From Obelidium mucronatum (taxonomy: Eukaryota > Chytridiomycota > Chytridiomycetes > Chytridiales > Chytriomycetaceae): 64,000 nucleotides of DNA. The number at the start of each line of letters is the position of its first letter. Positions within the stretch are counted from its first letter, which is position 1. The position numbers and the translations under genes were made by a program. The stretch is from NCBI GenBank assembly GCA_025765595.1, contig JAIVFH010000041.1:62001-126000 (forward strand), written 5' to 3'. This document shows, piece by piece, positions 1 through 12,302 of the stretch. The notes below the pieces were generated by a model, which saw only the letters and a list, made by a program, of their open reading frames with translations, had not been told where the DNA came from and ran no database searches.

Positions 1-1203
1 TTTTTGGTGTTCTTGTTGTTTTCAAATATATTCACCCACGTTTTTTTTTCTTTGGAAGGTCATGCTCATCCTCGCATTATTCAAACCTTGATTGACCAAG
101 CAAGTACTCTTTCATTGAGTTCCCGTGCATTCCACAACGACATTTTTGGCCAATACGCCAAATTTGTGACTGAATTCTTTGGCTACGACATGGTCCTTCC
201 CATGAACACTGGTGCCGAGGCCGTTGAAACCGCCATCAAGCTCGCCCGACGATGGGGATACGATAAAAAGGGGATCGCTCCCAATGAAGCCATCCTGTTG
301 AGTTGTTCGGAAAACTTTCACGGACGCACCATCTCGATTGTTTCAATGAGTACAGACCCGAGCTCAAGAGTTGGTTTCGGCCCATTTAATGTGAACATGG
401 GGCCAGTCTGTCCTGGTTCCAGCAATATCCTGAGATACAATAATGCACAGGATTTGGAGAGGGCTTTGGAGGCCCATGGGCCAAACGTGTGTGGTTTCCT
501 GGTGGAGCCTATTCAAGGAGAGGCGGGTGTTGTGGTGCCAGATCAAGGGTACTTGACCAAATGCTACGAGTTGTGTAAAAAGCACAATGTGTTGTTTATT
601 GCGGATGAAATCCAGACGGGTCTTGCTCGTAGCGGGAAAATGCTTGCAATCGACCATGAAAACATCAAGGCTGATATTTTGATTCTCGGAAAGGCGCTTT
701 CTGGTGGTGTCTACCCAGTCTCCGCCGTTCTTGCCTCCAGGGATGTGATGCTCACGATTCGTCCTGGTGAACACGGTTCCACCTATGGTGGAAACCCGCT
801 TGGTAGTGCTGTGGCAATCACAGCTCTGACTGTCCTGAAGGAAGAAAAGATGGCTGAACACGCCGAGAAGATGGGACTAGTGTTCCGCGAGGCTATGCAA
901 AAGGAAGTTGAAAGACCAGGTAGTATTGTTGCCAAAGTTCGTGGAATGGGTCTCTTGAACGCTATCGTGATTGAAGAACCAAGGATTGGTGGTGGAAAGG
1001 GTGCTTGGGAAGTGTGTCTCTTGTTGAAGAAGTATGGTCTTCTTGCAAAGCCAACGCATCGAAACATTATTCGATTGGCTCCTCCACTGTGTATCACTGA
1101 GCAGGAAATGCTGAGAGGAATTGAGATTATCAAGCGTGCTCTGCACGACGTAATGACTCTGTCTATGGAAGACATCCACGGTGGTAAAGTGGAAGCTCAT
1201 TGA
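1..1203 (+). CDS. Ornithine aminotransferase, 5'-truncated
   Basis: PLP-dependent class III aminotransferase that converts ornithine and 2-oxoglutarate to glutamate semialdehyde and glutamate. The window opens inside an intron that ends about base 58 (T-rich tract, then AAG). The coding part resumes at the conserved GHAHP stretch and runs 380 codons to the TGA at 1201-1203. Family landmarks include [16 protein letters not shown] (PLP phosphate region), FHGRT, the EPIQGEAGV segment, [14 protein letters not shown] with the PLP-ring Asp, and ILGKALSGG with the Schiff-base Lys. The catalytic end is complete; only about the first 60 residues lie outside the window. A poly(A)-type signal (aataaa) follows near 1220. 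Family assignment is strong because the ornithine-type DEIQTG and LGKALSGG motifs are both present. Confidence 0.93.
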   Translation, partial: FLVFLLFSNIFTHVFFSLEGHAHPRIIQTLIDQASTLSLSSRAFHNDIFGQYAKFVTEFFGYDMVLPMNTGAEAVETAIKLARRWGYDKKGIAPNEAILLSCSENFHGRTISIVSMSTDPSSRVGFGPFNVNMGPVCPGSSNILRYNNAQDLERALEAHGPNVCGFLVEPIQGEAGVVVPDQGYLTKCYELCKKHNVLFIADEIQTGLARSGKMLAIDHENIKADILILGKALSGGVYPVSAVLASRDVMLTIRPGEHGSTYGGNPLGSAVAITALTVLKEEKMAEHAEKMGLVFREAMQKEVERPGSIVAKVRGMGLLNAIVIEEPRIGGGKGAWEVCLLLKKYGLLAKPTHRNIIRLAPPLCITEQEMLRGIEIIKRALHDVMTLSMEDIHGGKVEAH

Positions 1204-1307
1204 CCAAAGCTGTAACGTAAATAAAAATCCTTTTTAATAAGTAAAGTCAATAATAAGTGATTTTTACAAAACCTCCGAAGAAATCTGACTCACAAAGTTT
1301 GCAAATA

Positions 1308-3594
1308 ATGGCTCGTCCGAAGAAAAGCAAGCTTCTCGAGCAAAACCCAGACACCATTGTCGAACGCCATGGTTTCACGGGGCTCTGTGCAATGCCAACT
1401 GAACTGTTTGATGAAATCTGTGGCCATCTTCGGCCAGTTGATGTTCTGAATTTGGGATGTGCAAACAAGCGTCTTGCGGTGTTGACAGGTACACCATCAA
1501 GGTACGGAGCCCTCCCCCCCACTGCTATTCCATCTATTGAACTTGTTGCCATTAGATTGTGGACCGTGTTCCGGGTTGCCATGGGGTATCCCGCGGTTCC
1601 TCCCTCATATGTTGATCAAATCACTGACAAAAAGATTGTTGTCCTGGCCAGTCGCGTAAGTAGTAACGATCTTTGTTCTATCATCTTGCTTCCGCCTAAA
1701 GCTTCATTTTTGTGAAATCTGGCTGTAAGATGGGTTGCTTCTTCTGTACTACAAAAGGGAAGAAAATCGTGTGGAGCGCAATGAAGAGAGTGTGCGCAAA
1801 GTGCACAAACAAGGCTGGAACAATTGGAGTAACTGAGTTGGGAACCATAGATCCCGTGTTTGCCCGATGGTGTATCGACATGGAGAGTGCAAAGTCGACC
1901 TCAACCTTCAATCGCAAGAACCAGCTTGCCGAGATTCGTGCAAATCGACGTGCTGAAATCATTAAAAGGTATTTATCTCTCTCTCTCCTCTTGAACCATG
2001 AATCTCAATGAATCTTTTTGGGGGGGTGAATAACGGTGTCTTTTAAAAAAAAAAAAAAAATTAATAAAACAGGTTTGGCGATCTTACACCAATCTCTATC
2101 CCCTTGGATTGGCTGGAAAAATGCGAGACATTCCGAAAGGCCTGCGAAGTTCCCGCTCCTTTGACTGGCAGAATGTTTACCAACCTGCTCCGTACGATCC
2201 AGCCTGAGCTCAGAAACATTAGAATAAGAGAAACCATCAAAGACCGATACCTTGCCCTGTATGCATTTGCTATGGAGGGTATTCCAGCAGCATGGCACCG
2301 CGTGTTTTCACGAGCCAATCTGTACAGCTACGGCTTCTATTCCGAAAGCACTCCCTTCGAAGCCGACTTTATCGACGCCATCAAACCAGAATTGGAGCAG
2401 TACATGTGGAATCAAGTATACCCTGAGTTTGATCCCCGCACCTTTCGTCAAGTTGCTGAGGCCAAGAAGGCCATGACGAGACCTTTCACGGTGTATGAGG
2501 GCATCAAGGCGGAAATCCTTGGCGAGCTTCCTGGACTCCAAGAGGAAGTTGTCTCTTACATTTCCGCAAACACTCCAACTTACCGTGCTCTTCCGTCAGT
2601 GGTTAGTGCTGAAAGAGCAAAGTCTGACTTCCTGATTGGCTTTGAAGAGCAAGTCACCGAAGACCGTTTGGATCAGTTGTTTCCCAGCGATGGTGGCATG
2701 AGAATGGGTCGGATTGGACCAAGGGAGTGGAAGGATCACAATTCCGAAATTATCAGTTACAGGAATAAGGATTGGAATCTGGCTCAAGTCCGCGCTTCAG
2801 TTGCGGAGTGGAATAAAACGCTGACGCAACGAATTGCGACGACTTATAGAAGAATTACCGAGACTTGTTCTGCCGACATCAAGTCTGTTGGCGAAGTGCA
2901 CGCCAACACTGAGAATGATATTAAGGAGTTGCCCGAGTGGGAGTTCTTGGCGGATATGGATGTCAAGGAGGTGGCTCGAGTTCACGGGATTCTGCGCAGC
3001 GTCTTCAATTATCCCTTTTACATGTTTAGCGAACAACGCCATGGTCAAAACAAGGTGTCTCAATGCCGTCAGTTGATTACTGAACCAGATGACAAGTTTG
3101 ATGCTGAAACGACTTTTGAAGCCATAGCAGAGTACGTTACATCTGTCATGTCCAACCGCAGAGCTCTGCGAGTTCATGCAGAACCTGTCATCTACGTTGC
3201 GTTTTTGAAATCTATTGGACTGGATTATCGAAAAGATCATGAAACTACGAGTGTAGCAGAGTATGAAGAATGGGAGCGTAAACTATCATTGCAGGTTGAG
3301 GGCGTGTTGCAGGAGGTTGAATCTCAGGAATGGTATCAGAACTCCCACCATTTCTACAACCTTGAGGTGGATGATTTTATGGTGAAGATGGTTTCAAATG
3401 CAGAAACATGCAATGATATCCTGCCGGCGGACGAGTTTAGTGCTAAAGAATTTGTTGAAAACCATTCGGACTGGTTGGAAAGTGAGATTAGCCAACGGAT
3501 GGACTTTTTCAGCCACGGAGGGTACGACAGTGAATATGACAGTGATGATGATGGTCTTAATCCGTTTATGAGAAATGGATGTAGTCTGATGTGA
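1308..3594 (+). CDS. F-box protein with a Cys-pair motif, 3 exons
   Basis: Exons 1308-1655, 1730-1968 and 2073-3594 join to a 702-residue protein. Residues about 25-58 form an F-box (AMPTELFDEICGHLRPVDVL), the segment that normally docks onto SKP1 in SCF ubiquitin ligases. Exon 2 opens with a possible zinc-binding module: cysteines C119 and C122, then C138 and C141 (CxxC-x15-CxxC). Such Cys pairs often follow the F-box in fungal proteins. The large third exon is hydrophilic and helical with no repeat that I recognise, and it ends in an acidic tail. Substrate is unknown. It is convergent with the TDH gene (80 bp between stops). The ATG at 1308 is chosen because it immediately precedes the F-box in frame. 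Confidence 0.82.
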
Positions 3595-3674
3595 ATATGG
3601 TTACTTTTATTGCTTCTTATCGGTAGTTTTTAAATATCCTTTGTTCCTTTTGTTAAAATTATGGTTTTTTCTTT

Positions 3675-4856
3675 TCAATACCTTTTGCGCAATGCCTGCA
3701 ACATATTGTCCACCATCGCATCCAAATCGAACTTATTTTTCCATCCCCAATCTTTTCTGGCAGCAGAATCATCCAAACTCTTTGGCCAACTGTCCGCAAT
3801 AGCCTGGCGATAGTCTGGAGAGTAAGTCATTTCGAAATCCGGTAGGCGTTCCTTGATTTTAGCCGCGATTTCTTCAGGGTTGAAACTGAATGCCGCCATA
3901 TTGTAAGTTCTCTGAGTTAATTGGGAGTTGGGGGTTGCAAGAAAGTCCACAGTTCCTTCCAGGCAGTCTGGAAGATACATCATTGGCAGAGAGGTTTCTG
4001 GACCGAGGTAGCAGTTGTAAGCGCGGTCCTTGAGGGCACTGTGAAAGATTTGGACAGCATAATCTGCATGTCAAAAATAAAAAAAATTGAGAGTTAATAA
4101 AAAAAATTGCTATTTCATCACAGGGTTTTTATCTACTGTGATTTGTCATTTCGCAATGAATCGGACATGCTTACCAGTGGTGCCACCGCCAGGTTCTGTA
4201 TCTGATGAGATGATACCAGGATAACGCAGGGAGCGAAAGTCGACACCAAAGCGCTTGGCATAGTACTCGCCCATCAATTCGACATGAACTTTTGTTATTC
4301 CATACACAGTGGTTGGGCGCATGATTGTCAGATCTGGAGTCAAGTCCCTTGGTGTGGTTGGCCCAAAGGCTCCGATAGTAGAAGGGCACATGATTCTGAG
4401 CTGGTGCCGTCTGGCAAGTTCCAGAGTATTTGTGAAACCAGTCATGTTGATGGCAAGAGCACGTTCGATATTCTGTTCGCCCACAGCACTCAGCAAAGCA
4501 CTGAGGTTGATGATCCAATTGACGTCATTGTCGACAACGATAGTTTCCAACTGTTGGTAGTTGAGCACGTCAGCAAAGACGTATGGGCCTTCCTTCTTGA
4601 CTTGGGCAGAAGGCTTGCGAATATCTGAGGCAATAACATTCTCAGCGCCGTATCGCTGTCTGTGTACAAAGCCGTTGTGCTTATCAGAAACAAAACGAAT
4701 GCCAGTGGTACACGCGAATTGAGGGTACCTGAGTAATGACACTAGGCCAGTTCCGAGTTGGCCAAGTGATCCAGTCACTAGAACTCTTGGTTTGACAGCA
4801 TCGGAAGCTGCTACTGCTGCGGTCGTCAAAAACCGGGTTGATTTCCGGAGAAACAT
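3675..4856 (-). CDS. TDH: L-threonine 3-dehydrogenase, NAD-dependent epimerase type
   Basis: Oxidises L-threonine to 2-amino-3-ketobutyrate with NAD+, the first step of threonine breakdown to glycine and acetyl-CoA. Exons 4856-4175 and 4063-3675 give 356 residues. The protein is an extended short-chain dehydrogenase: Rossmann glycines G29, G32 and G35 in VTGSLGQLG, the active-site PSTIGAFG segment, and the YxxxK pair in VYGITKVHVEL. The C-terminal part (GPETSLPMMYLPDCL, TYNMAAFSFNPEEIA) matches the animal/bacterial SDR-type TDH rather than the zinc enzyme. The first 18 residues (MFLRKSTRFLTTAAVAAS) look like a mitochondrial presequence. It is divergent from the KBL gene, which encodes the next enzyme. 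Confidence 0.92.
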
Positions 4857-5077
4857 GGCTTTTTTTTGGATGGATTTTTGTGTGGACTTCTGGAACGTGT
4901 AAAATTTCGAATCACTTTTTCAAGGAATTTTTCTGTTTTGGTGATGGACCCTTGGGTGCCATCGGAAATCCCGGAACAAACAAAAAAAAAAACGATGATG
5001 CAAAAAGTGAGCAATGCTTCTGACTGACTGTCTGACAGACAGACTGACAGCATGCTAACATTGTGCAACTCCAACCA
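4857..5077. promoter_or_regulatory. Shared 221-bp divergent promoter of TDH and KBL
   Basis: The only DNA between the start codons of the two threonine-catabolism genes, which are transcribed away from each other. It contains an A-rich run (about 4982-4993) and a short tandem ctgactgtctgacagacagactgacag tract at about 5024-5050 that forms an imperfect inverted repeat. Coregulation is inferred from the arrangement, not shown. Confidence 0.5.
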
Positions 5078-5924
5078 ATGCAGACACGAGCATACTCTAC
5101 GGGACACGCGGCCTTGCGAGCGATCCTGCAAGCCGAGCTTGACGGCATCCGGGCAGCTGGAACGTACAAGGTATGAGGCGAAATTGAGATTGAGGCTGAG
5201 GCAGACGTTGACGCGAAACACAGACCGAGCGCGTGCTGACGTCTGCGCAGGCGGCGGCCGTGTCCGTGGCGGGCAGCGCAGCGCCGGTAGTCAACTTCTG
5301 CGCCAACAACTACCTCGGGCTCGCGGGGCACGGCGGCGTGGCGGCGGCGGCGAAGGCGGCGGTCGACGCGCGCGGCGCCGGGCTCGCGTCGGTGCGGTTC
5401 ATCTGCGGCACGCAGGACGCGCACAAGGCGCTCGAAGCGACAGTCGCGCGCTTCCACGGCACGCGCGACGCCGTGCTGTACCCGTCATGCTTCGACGCGA
5501 ACGCGGGCCTCTTCGAGGCGCTGCTGACAGACGCCGACGCCGTCGTGTCCGACCAGCTCAACCACGCCTCCATCATCGACGGCATCCGCCTGTGCAAGGC
5601 GCGCCGCTTCCGCTACCGCAACTGCGACATGTCCGACCTCGAGGCTCAGCTGCGCGCCGCTGACGCCGCCGGCGCCCGCATCAAGCTGATTGCGACCGAC
5701 GGCGTGTTTTCGATGGACGGCAAGGTGGCGCCGCTCGACAAGATCTGCGACCTGGCCGACAAGTACAACGCGATCGTGTTTATCGACGAGTGCCACTCCA
5801 CCGGCTTCTTTGGAAAGCACGGCCGCGGCACGCCAGAGTACTTTGGCGTCGAAGGCCGCATCGACATTATCAACTCGACGCTTGGAAAAGCTGTATGCGG
5901 CGCGGCAGGTATGATAGAGTCTTT

Positions 5925-5956
<32 letters not shown>

Positions 5957-6425
5957 ACAGTAGTTTACAGGTGGCTACACTGCCTCGTCAAAGGAGGTGG
6001 TCGATATTCTGCGACAACGCAGTCGTCCATACCTGTTTTCAAATACTCTTCCGCCAGCAGTTGTTGGCGCCGCCCAGAAGGCTTTTGAACTCATTGATAC
6101 AGAAGGAGTCCAGCTGAGGGAACAGCTTCAAGCAAACACCAACTTGTTTCGATCGCGAATGGCGGCGGCAGGATTCACCCTCAAGGGCGATAATCACCCA
6201 ATTGTCCCTGTAATGTTGGGAGACGCCAAGCTGGCCTCGGACGTTGCCGACGACATGTTGAAGAAGGGAATTTATGTCATTGGGTTTAGCTACCCGGTTG
6301 TTCCAAAGGGAGAAGCTAGAATTCGAGTGCAACTGAGTGCTGTTCATACTACGAAGCAGGTCAACGACTGTGTGGATGCATTTATCGAATGTGTTGAAAA
6401 GAGGAAGGCTGCTTCCAAACTCTAA
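5078..6425 (+). CDS. KBL: Glycine C-acetyltransferase (2-amino-3-ketobutyrate CoA ligase)
   Basis: PLP enzyme that cleaves the TDH product 2-amino-3-ketobutyrate with CoA to glycine and acetyl-CoA. Exons 5078-5170, 5224-5908 and 5971-6425 give 410 residues; an in-frame TGA at 5045 fixes the start. Exon 1 carries a short N-terminus and [12 protein letters not shown]; exon 2 begins TERVLTSAQ and holds [22 protein letters not shown] and the STLGKA motif with the PLP lysine, followed by GGYTASS across the second intron. Exon 2 is markedly GC-rich and CpG-rich, whereas exon 3 has ordinary composition, yet the protein is conserved across the boundary. The second intron contains a T-run of about 28. 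Convergent with RAP1. Confidence 0.94.
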
Positions 6426-6520
6426 GAGTTGAAACTTGGAGAGTTGAATCACCAATAAACATCAAAAATTGAAACAGACATCTTAACTATACACATGCTT
6501 TAAAAAGAAAAGCTTTGTTT

Positions 6521-9446
6521 TTATTGACCCAGATTGGCAAGAAAAACTCTACGATACTCAAGCATGTTCCTTCCCTTTTGTTCTTCCAACGCCCTGTATC
6601 GATCTTCATCGTCGCCAAGCAAAACATCATCTTCTTCAGGTAAAAATATGAATGCCCGAACTTTAGGATCTAAGCGATTCACATTGAACTTTGCTTTCAA
6701 AAGAAATCGCGCCTTCTTCTTCAAGTACTGGTGACGATGCAGATAAAAAAAGATATTAAATTTCACAAAAAAAAAAAATTGGAATTGGAATTTACCGTTG
6801 TCATAAACATTGCTTTTTTAACATTCTTGAATGAGTCCCCAGTTTCCCTCATCAACTGCGCCTCAACAGCCGTCGGTTCGTCTTCGTCATCAGAAGCATC
6901 CAAAACATCTTCCACAAGCTCATAACTGACTTCTGCGGCAACTTCTTCGTAAATATTGCCCGGCAACGCCTGCGTTGTATCATTGACGCTGGAGAATTCG
7001 TCAAAACTCTTGTTGGCGGCTTCGTATTCGTCTTCGTCAGTTACAAAAGACAATGCTTGGCTGTCGATGCGAGGAACCGCTGCTGCAACCTGTGTGCGAT
7101 CATGATCGGACGCGTCCATTTCATTGTCAGAATCCGGTTCAACAAATGATCCTCTGGCTGGGCTCTTGAGCGCCCGTTGAATGTACTTGGACACACTGCC
7201 AGAACGCTTCAATGGTGTCACATTATCATAACCAGCTTCCTTTGTTGGGGAGGACGCTTCCTTTGCTGGGGATATACTGATTCTTGCCGATTGCCGACGA
7301 GGAGTTATTGGAGAATGCGTCTGAGCCGCAGCAGCAGCAGCCGCAATTTTAGATGCTTCAACACCTTGCTTCAAAGCAGCTGCCATATACTCGTCCCCTC
7401 TGTTGTTGTTCTCCGACTTTCCAACCCATTTCTTCCCACCAACAACCAGAGCAACCAAATCCCCATTATTATTATTATCATCCTCGCGTCCGTCACTGTT
7501 GCCGGGCTTCCCAACACTCGACGAATACCCGATTCTTTGCCGTTTACGAATTCCATCTCCTTCGGCTTGTTGTTGTTGTTGCTGCTGTTTTAATTCAGCT
7601 CGACGCAGTTCATCTCGGATTTCCACCAATTCATCTGCATTGGACTTTCTTCGATTGCTACCGCTGCTTCGTCTTGAGGAGGAGGTGCCTGGGAGTGATT
7701 CATGATTCATTTCCAGAAATGCACTCAAGACGGGGTTCTTGGGACTTGCGTTGGCAAGAACTCCCGTTGAAATCCTCCCCCTTGTTGTTGTTGTCGTTGC
7801 TATTGGTGCTGTTGTTGGCGTTGTTGCTGTTGCTGTTGTTGTTGTTGCTGCTGTTGTTGTTGCTGGTGGTGGTACAGCCCGTGCAGTAGTTGTTGGTATA
7901 GGATCTGGATCGGGCATTGCCATAGACTGCTGGGACCTCCTTTCTGGCAGTGACTTTCTTGAAGTTGCTGAATAGACTGGCGCTACTGACGTAGGATTCA
8001 CGGTAGTCAGTTGAAATCTTTTGGGAGGGCTTGGTGACGAGATTTCTGCTTCGACGGTACTTGCCCCTTCTAAATCCAACGGTTTAATTGAGACTGCCCT
8101 TGGCAAAGAATCATTCGCAGGGGATTTTGATGATATTTTAACTGAACTGCCGGCCCCGCCGCTGTTGCTACTGCTGCTGGTATTATTCACCACGGCTGGA
8201 AGAGTATCATTCGGTTGGAACCGAGATGCAACTGCATCCTCTTCATGGTATCCAACGCCAAAATCATCCCCGTCATCAAATTCATCAACAAATTCAGTTG
8301 CTCGATGTTTTCGCTTCTTCACATCGTGTTGACCTTTAGTCGCCGTATTGTATCTGGCAATTTTCGGGGGTTCTCGCCGTACGTCCTCTTCATGTAGAAC
8401 CATTTCTTCCGCCGGTCCAGAATCTCTGGCCACGCGTTGATTCTGGCGCTGGCTACTCCCAAGCAGGTTTATCTGGCTGACTGATGCTTCGTTTTGGCTG
8501 TCGTTATTGTCGGATTCACGCGCAGTGGCAGCTGCAGAATCTGAAGCAGCAGTAGCTGCTGCTGCTGCAGCCGCAGCGGCGGCTTTGGTAGCATATTCTT
8601 CCCTTAAGCGACTCAAATAATCCGCACTCATTCTAGGTAGTAACTTCTTGACGGCTCTGTCTCTCCACGAGGACCAAGTCCGGCTGGGATGCTAAAAAAT
8701 GTGAACGGGGGTGAATAAACATCAAATCAATAAGAAGAAAAACAAAAATAGAGTTTCTTTTACCGTACGAGCAAGTTCCTGATAAAGAAGGTCTCCGGTT
8801 AGTCCATCGCGATTTTTTGCAATCAGTTGAATCAAGAGGGCGTCTTCCTCTTTGGTGAAGGGTGTCCGAAACCTTGAACAAAAAAAAAAAAAAAAGGGCG
8901 AAACAAAAACACAGCCATGAATAAACCCGGGACAATTGAACGCGTTTGGAACATTTGAGCGCGTAAAAGAAAAACCCGGACTCACCCTGGTGGTTCGTGT
9001 TGTGGTCGTTTTCCAGGCTTCTCCTCTCCTCCATGACTAGCTGACTCTGCAATTGGCTTGGACGGCCAAAGAAGATATCTCTCACGATTTACAGGTAATC
9101 GACCTCTCTGAATAGAATCCACAATGTATTTTCTGGTTTGGGTGTTTGGAGGAAACATAAGTCCATCATCATTGATTGAAAACATGCATTCATGCAACCG
9201 TACTCGGAGTAAAATCGTCCAGGAACGCGCGCCAATTTTAGGCTGGAAATCTTCATGAATATGTTCGGTTCATGTGGTTCTACTACTTCGCCGCCATTTT
9301 GCTGTGTGATGTTACTTCTTAGCCAGACATTGCAAAAGCATAACTCTCACCTCAATCAGCAGACGAATCGCACCCCGTCGATCGAATCGGGCAATCGAAA
9401 AGCGCAGTGGCTCTCCGTCATCATCGATAAACAAATTTGGATTCAT
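6521..9446 (-). CDS. RAP1: Telomere protein RAP1 (BRCT-Myb-RCT)
   Basis: Shelterin/telomere component that is recruited to chromosome ends and controls telomere length and silencing. Six exons (9446-9351, 9301-9204, 9132-8986, 8872-8764, 8691-6796, 6727-6521) give 850 residues. An N-terminal BRCT spans about residues 1-85 (LFIDDDGEPLRF, NGGEVVEP, YIVDSIQRGRL). A Rap1-type Myb domain follows at about 115-175 (PFTKEEDALLIQLI, GLTGDLLYQELARTHPSR, WRDRAVKKL). A long low-complexity centre is rich in A, T, Q, S and N. A C-terminal RCT spans about 785-850 (FLPEEDDVLL, GRNMLEYRRVFL). All three hallmark domains are present in order. TTG- and CAG-type trinucleotide runs (7560-7590, 7785-7870) encode the T/A and Q stretches. 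Confidence 0.88.
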
Positions 9447-9517
9447 TTTTTTTATTTAAAACCCAGTCTTTTTTTTTTGGTCAAAGCAAAAACATAACAA
9501 CAAATATGATAAGAACA

Positions 9518-12239
9518 CTAATAAGGCGAATTCACGATTGAAGAACGGCTCTTCAACATTTTGGTGGGTGTCTGCAAACTTTTTCTTGAGGTCATGCAAA
9601 TGTCTTCGGGTAAAGCAACCAAAATGTTCTTGTCCTCTCCAAACTTAAAGTTATCAGCCACAATATCTGTTCCATACTGCTTGATAGTATAGTCGTTAAG
9701 CTTTCCTTGCTTGACTCGGCGGAAATTCCATGTTACAACACTATTGTTTGGTTTCAGTCAGATACATACTAATGGAAAGAACAAAACAACAAACGTACAA
9801 GGAACCAGTAGACGTAACAATACTTGTTTCTTCGAACTCTCCACTGTTATTTCCACTGCTTGTGTTAAATCTGGCAGGAGTGAAACTAACAACTCCTCCC
9901 ATGTAGGCAACATGTTCTGGCCTAAGTTGCAAACGAACAGGGAACGGCTTTTGGTCTCCAAGACTCTTGTTAAATCCGCTGAATGTTGAACTTCTGCCGG
10001 CAGCTTTCGTGTCTCTAGCTTCCGTGCACACAAGCAACAAATAGTTCTTGCATGTGGCAATAACCCACTTTCCACTTTCAGTCGTATCGATTCCAGAAAC
10101 AGGGTCTCCCAATCCGGGCAAGTGAGTCTTGGCTCGCACGTTGAGTTTGTCGTAGAGGCGAATGTCTCCCTTCGAAGACCCAACTGCAAGCTTTCCGCTA
10201 GCAGTCGTTGTAGCACAGTTGAATCTTCCGACATTTGATGCATACGTTTTGCTCTCACTGCGAACCAATTTGGTCTCCAAACGAGGGTCCAGACGGAAAA
10301 TACTGTTGTGGTTGATTCCAACAAGGTTCCTGCTTGGAGTCATTCCAGCGTTCTTGGACTCTGGGATAATTTCAGTGACAGGAGTGACATCATCAATCTT
10401 CCACTCTTCAACCACTTTTCCAACGTTTAAATCCATACGATACACAATATGGTCTTCGTTCGGGCGCATGAGGAGCATACTCTTGTCTTGATCATGCAAG
10501 AGCACTTTGGAAGGAGTGAAAGACTTATTGTCAGACAAACTCTTGACGTTGTTAATGACAGTGCTGTATTCCACAGAGTCGGCATCCGGGTGACCCAAAA
10601 CACCAATAGAATGACCACGAACAAAATAGGAGCGATCTCCGTGCCCAATGGTAAGATTACTGATTTTCGCCGTTTTGTCTCCGGGAGCACTGTTGTCGGG
10701 CGCTTCCATGAACGCTCCTTCATCTTCGCTTTCACTGGAATCTTCTTCTTCTGCGGCCTCCTTCTCCTCTTCCTCATCAGCATCTTCCATTTCAACATCT
10801 TCCTGGTATGCATTCACGAGGTATTTACGATCTTCAGCCTTCACCTTCAAAAAGTCGGTCTTGTTCAATGCTTCATACATGCAAGCGCCAAAGGCATCAC
10901 GGAAGAGAGCTTCTTGAGCAGCATCGGCAAATTTAATACTCCAAGGATACACAGTGTCACTGCCATCTTCTTGCTTCCACAACCAGACAAAACATGTGGC
11001 ATGTGTATTGAATTGAGGATTCATACTGTTGTCAATTGGCTGAGAAATATACGCCTGAGCAGCATCGCTAATGATGAGATGGAATTCAAAACGGGCTGTT
11101 CTGATAATTTCCGCAGTAATCGATTCTCGCATCATGTTGAACTGAACACACAATCAGCACTTATCAAACAAGAATAAAATTTCCCTACCTGAGACACACG
11201 ATTATCATAAAGGTACAAATCTCCTTCAACTTTAACAATGGATTCGCCGCTGGGGGTAAGATTTTTGTTGATTGCTAGTGGTGTCGTTCCCATACTCATG
11301 GGCACAGGGGACTGTGTTGGCGTCGCGTTGCTCTTAACATCGTGAACAGGACCTTTCATTTCCTTCGCCTCTCTTTTGACGGGTGTTTTCTCTGGTTGTT
11401 GTTGCTTTTGCTTGGCCGCTGGACTCACCGCTCCCGCAAGACCTCCAACCTGGACAATGTGTGAATATGAATAAAGATGGAATTCACCAAAGCACCAACC
11501 TTTTTAGCAGCTGCTGCAACGGCGTTCGCATTTGCCACAGCGCCTGCACGAACAAAGGCAAAGTATTTATCAAGTTCATCATCCGTTGCGTCAGAGTGAC
11601 TCTTTTTAGCACGCCGTTCATACATGGACGTATAGGCGACTCCCTCAAAAGCGGAAAGGGTTGCTGCGGACGCGTCGAATGCCTCGTACTCGTAATGCAC
11701 CAAAGTTCCTTGGGAAATAATGTCAAAAGCAAAGAAAAGGGGTTTTTAGGCAAGCAAACCTGCTGGTGCCAGGGGGTCTGTCCAACGCACTGTGGCGTCA
11801 GTGACAAGCAAGTGTAATGATTCATCCAACAAAAACGAAACTTCTGTATCGTCCTCATCATCGAGAGACTCTCCTTCGGCCTCTACTTCGTCCTCGCCTT
11901 CTTCAAACAGACGCGTTGCGACAAGTCTATGAAGGAGTTAAAGAAACAATGCTGAAGCTTATCCACACTCACTGGTAGTTGAAGGGCACATTTGACCGTC
12001 GAACTGTGAGCGTCGCGTCCTTGAACAGAAGCTGCTTCGAAACTTGGGTTGTTGTTGCCGTTGTACGTGTTGTAACTTTGTTCAATGAGCCTGATGGCAG
12101 TTGCATAAGAGCCGCATCACTCTTGCCCCTTGTTGCAGTACAGATAAGTCACCAAGTGCATTCTCACATCTCTCGACAGTTCCTGCAATCTCTCCTTGAC
12201 TTACCAAATCACAGACCCAATGGACTTTAAGAGAAACAT
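9518..12239 (-). CDS. VID27: VID27-family protein
   Basis: Conserved WD40-like beta-propeller protein of fungi and plants. In yeast it is linked to vacuolar import and degradation, but the biochemical role is unclear. Seven exons (12239-12205, 12128-11973, 11926-11760, 11708-11500, 11449-11189, 11141-9799, 9740-9518) sum to 797 residues, close to yeast Vid27. The N-terminus MFLLKSIGSVIWG and QLPSGSL, the central VEGDLYLYDNRV, and the C-terminal propeller (TWNFRRVKQGKL, VADNFKFG, ILVALPEDICM) are diagnostic. A long acidic run of Glu/Asp/Ser (about nt 10690-10800) separates the PH-like N-terminal half from the propeller. The exon order is confirmed by exact frame closure at every junction. It lies downstream of LOC1 on the same strand, 63 bp between them. 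Confidence 0.92.
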
Positions 12240-12302
12240 ATCAACGCTTGGTTTGGTTGTTTTTGGCCAAATTTTATTATTACTTCATGCATATTGAACT
12301 TC

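Noticed and set aside
5052..5663. 203-codon plus frame overlapping KBL exon 2
   Set aside because: Out-of-frame Arg-rich shadow; the KBL frame shows all PLP-fold motifs.
7353..7889. Plus-strand Leu/Val-rich frames over RAP1
   Set aside because: Shadow of the TTG/CAG trinucleotide runs that encode the RAP1 Thr/Ala and Gln stretches.
8987..9197. Extended reading of RAP1 exon 3 upstream (CMFSINDDGLMF...) as part of the BRCT
   Set aside because: Using the GTACGG donor at 9203 and the CCAG acceptor at 9133 gives a far better BRCT (GRFYSE-KYIVDSI) with consistent phase.
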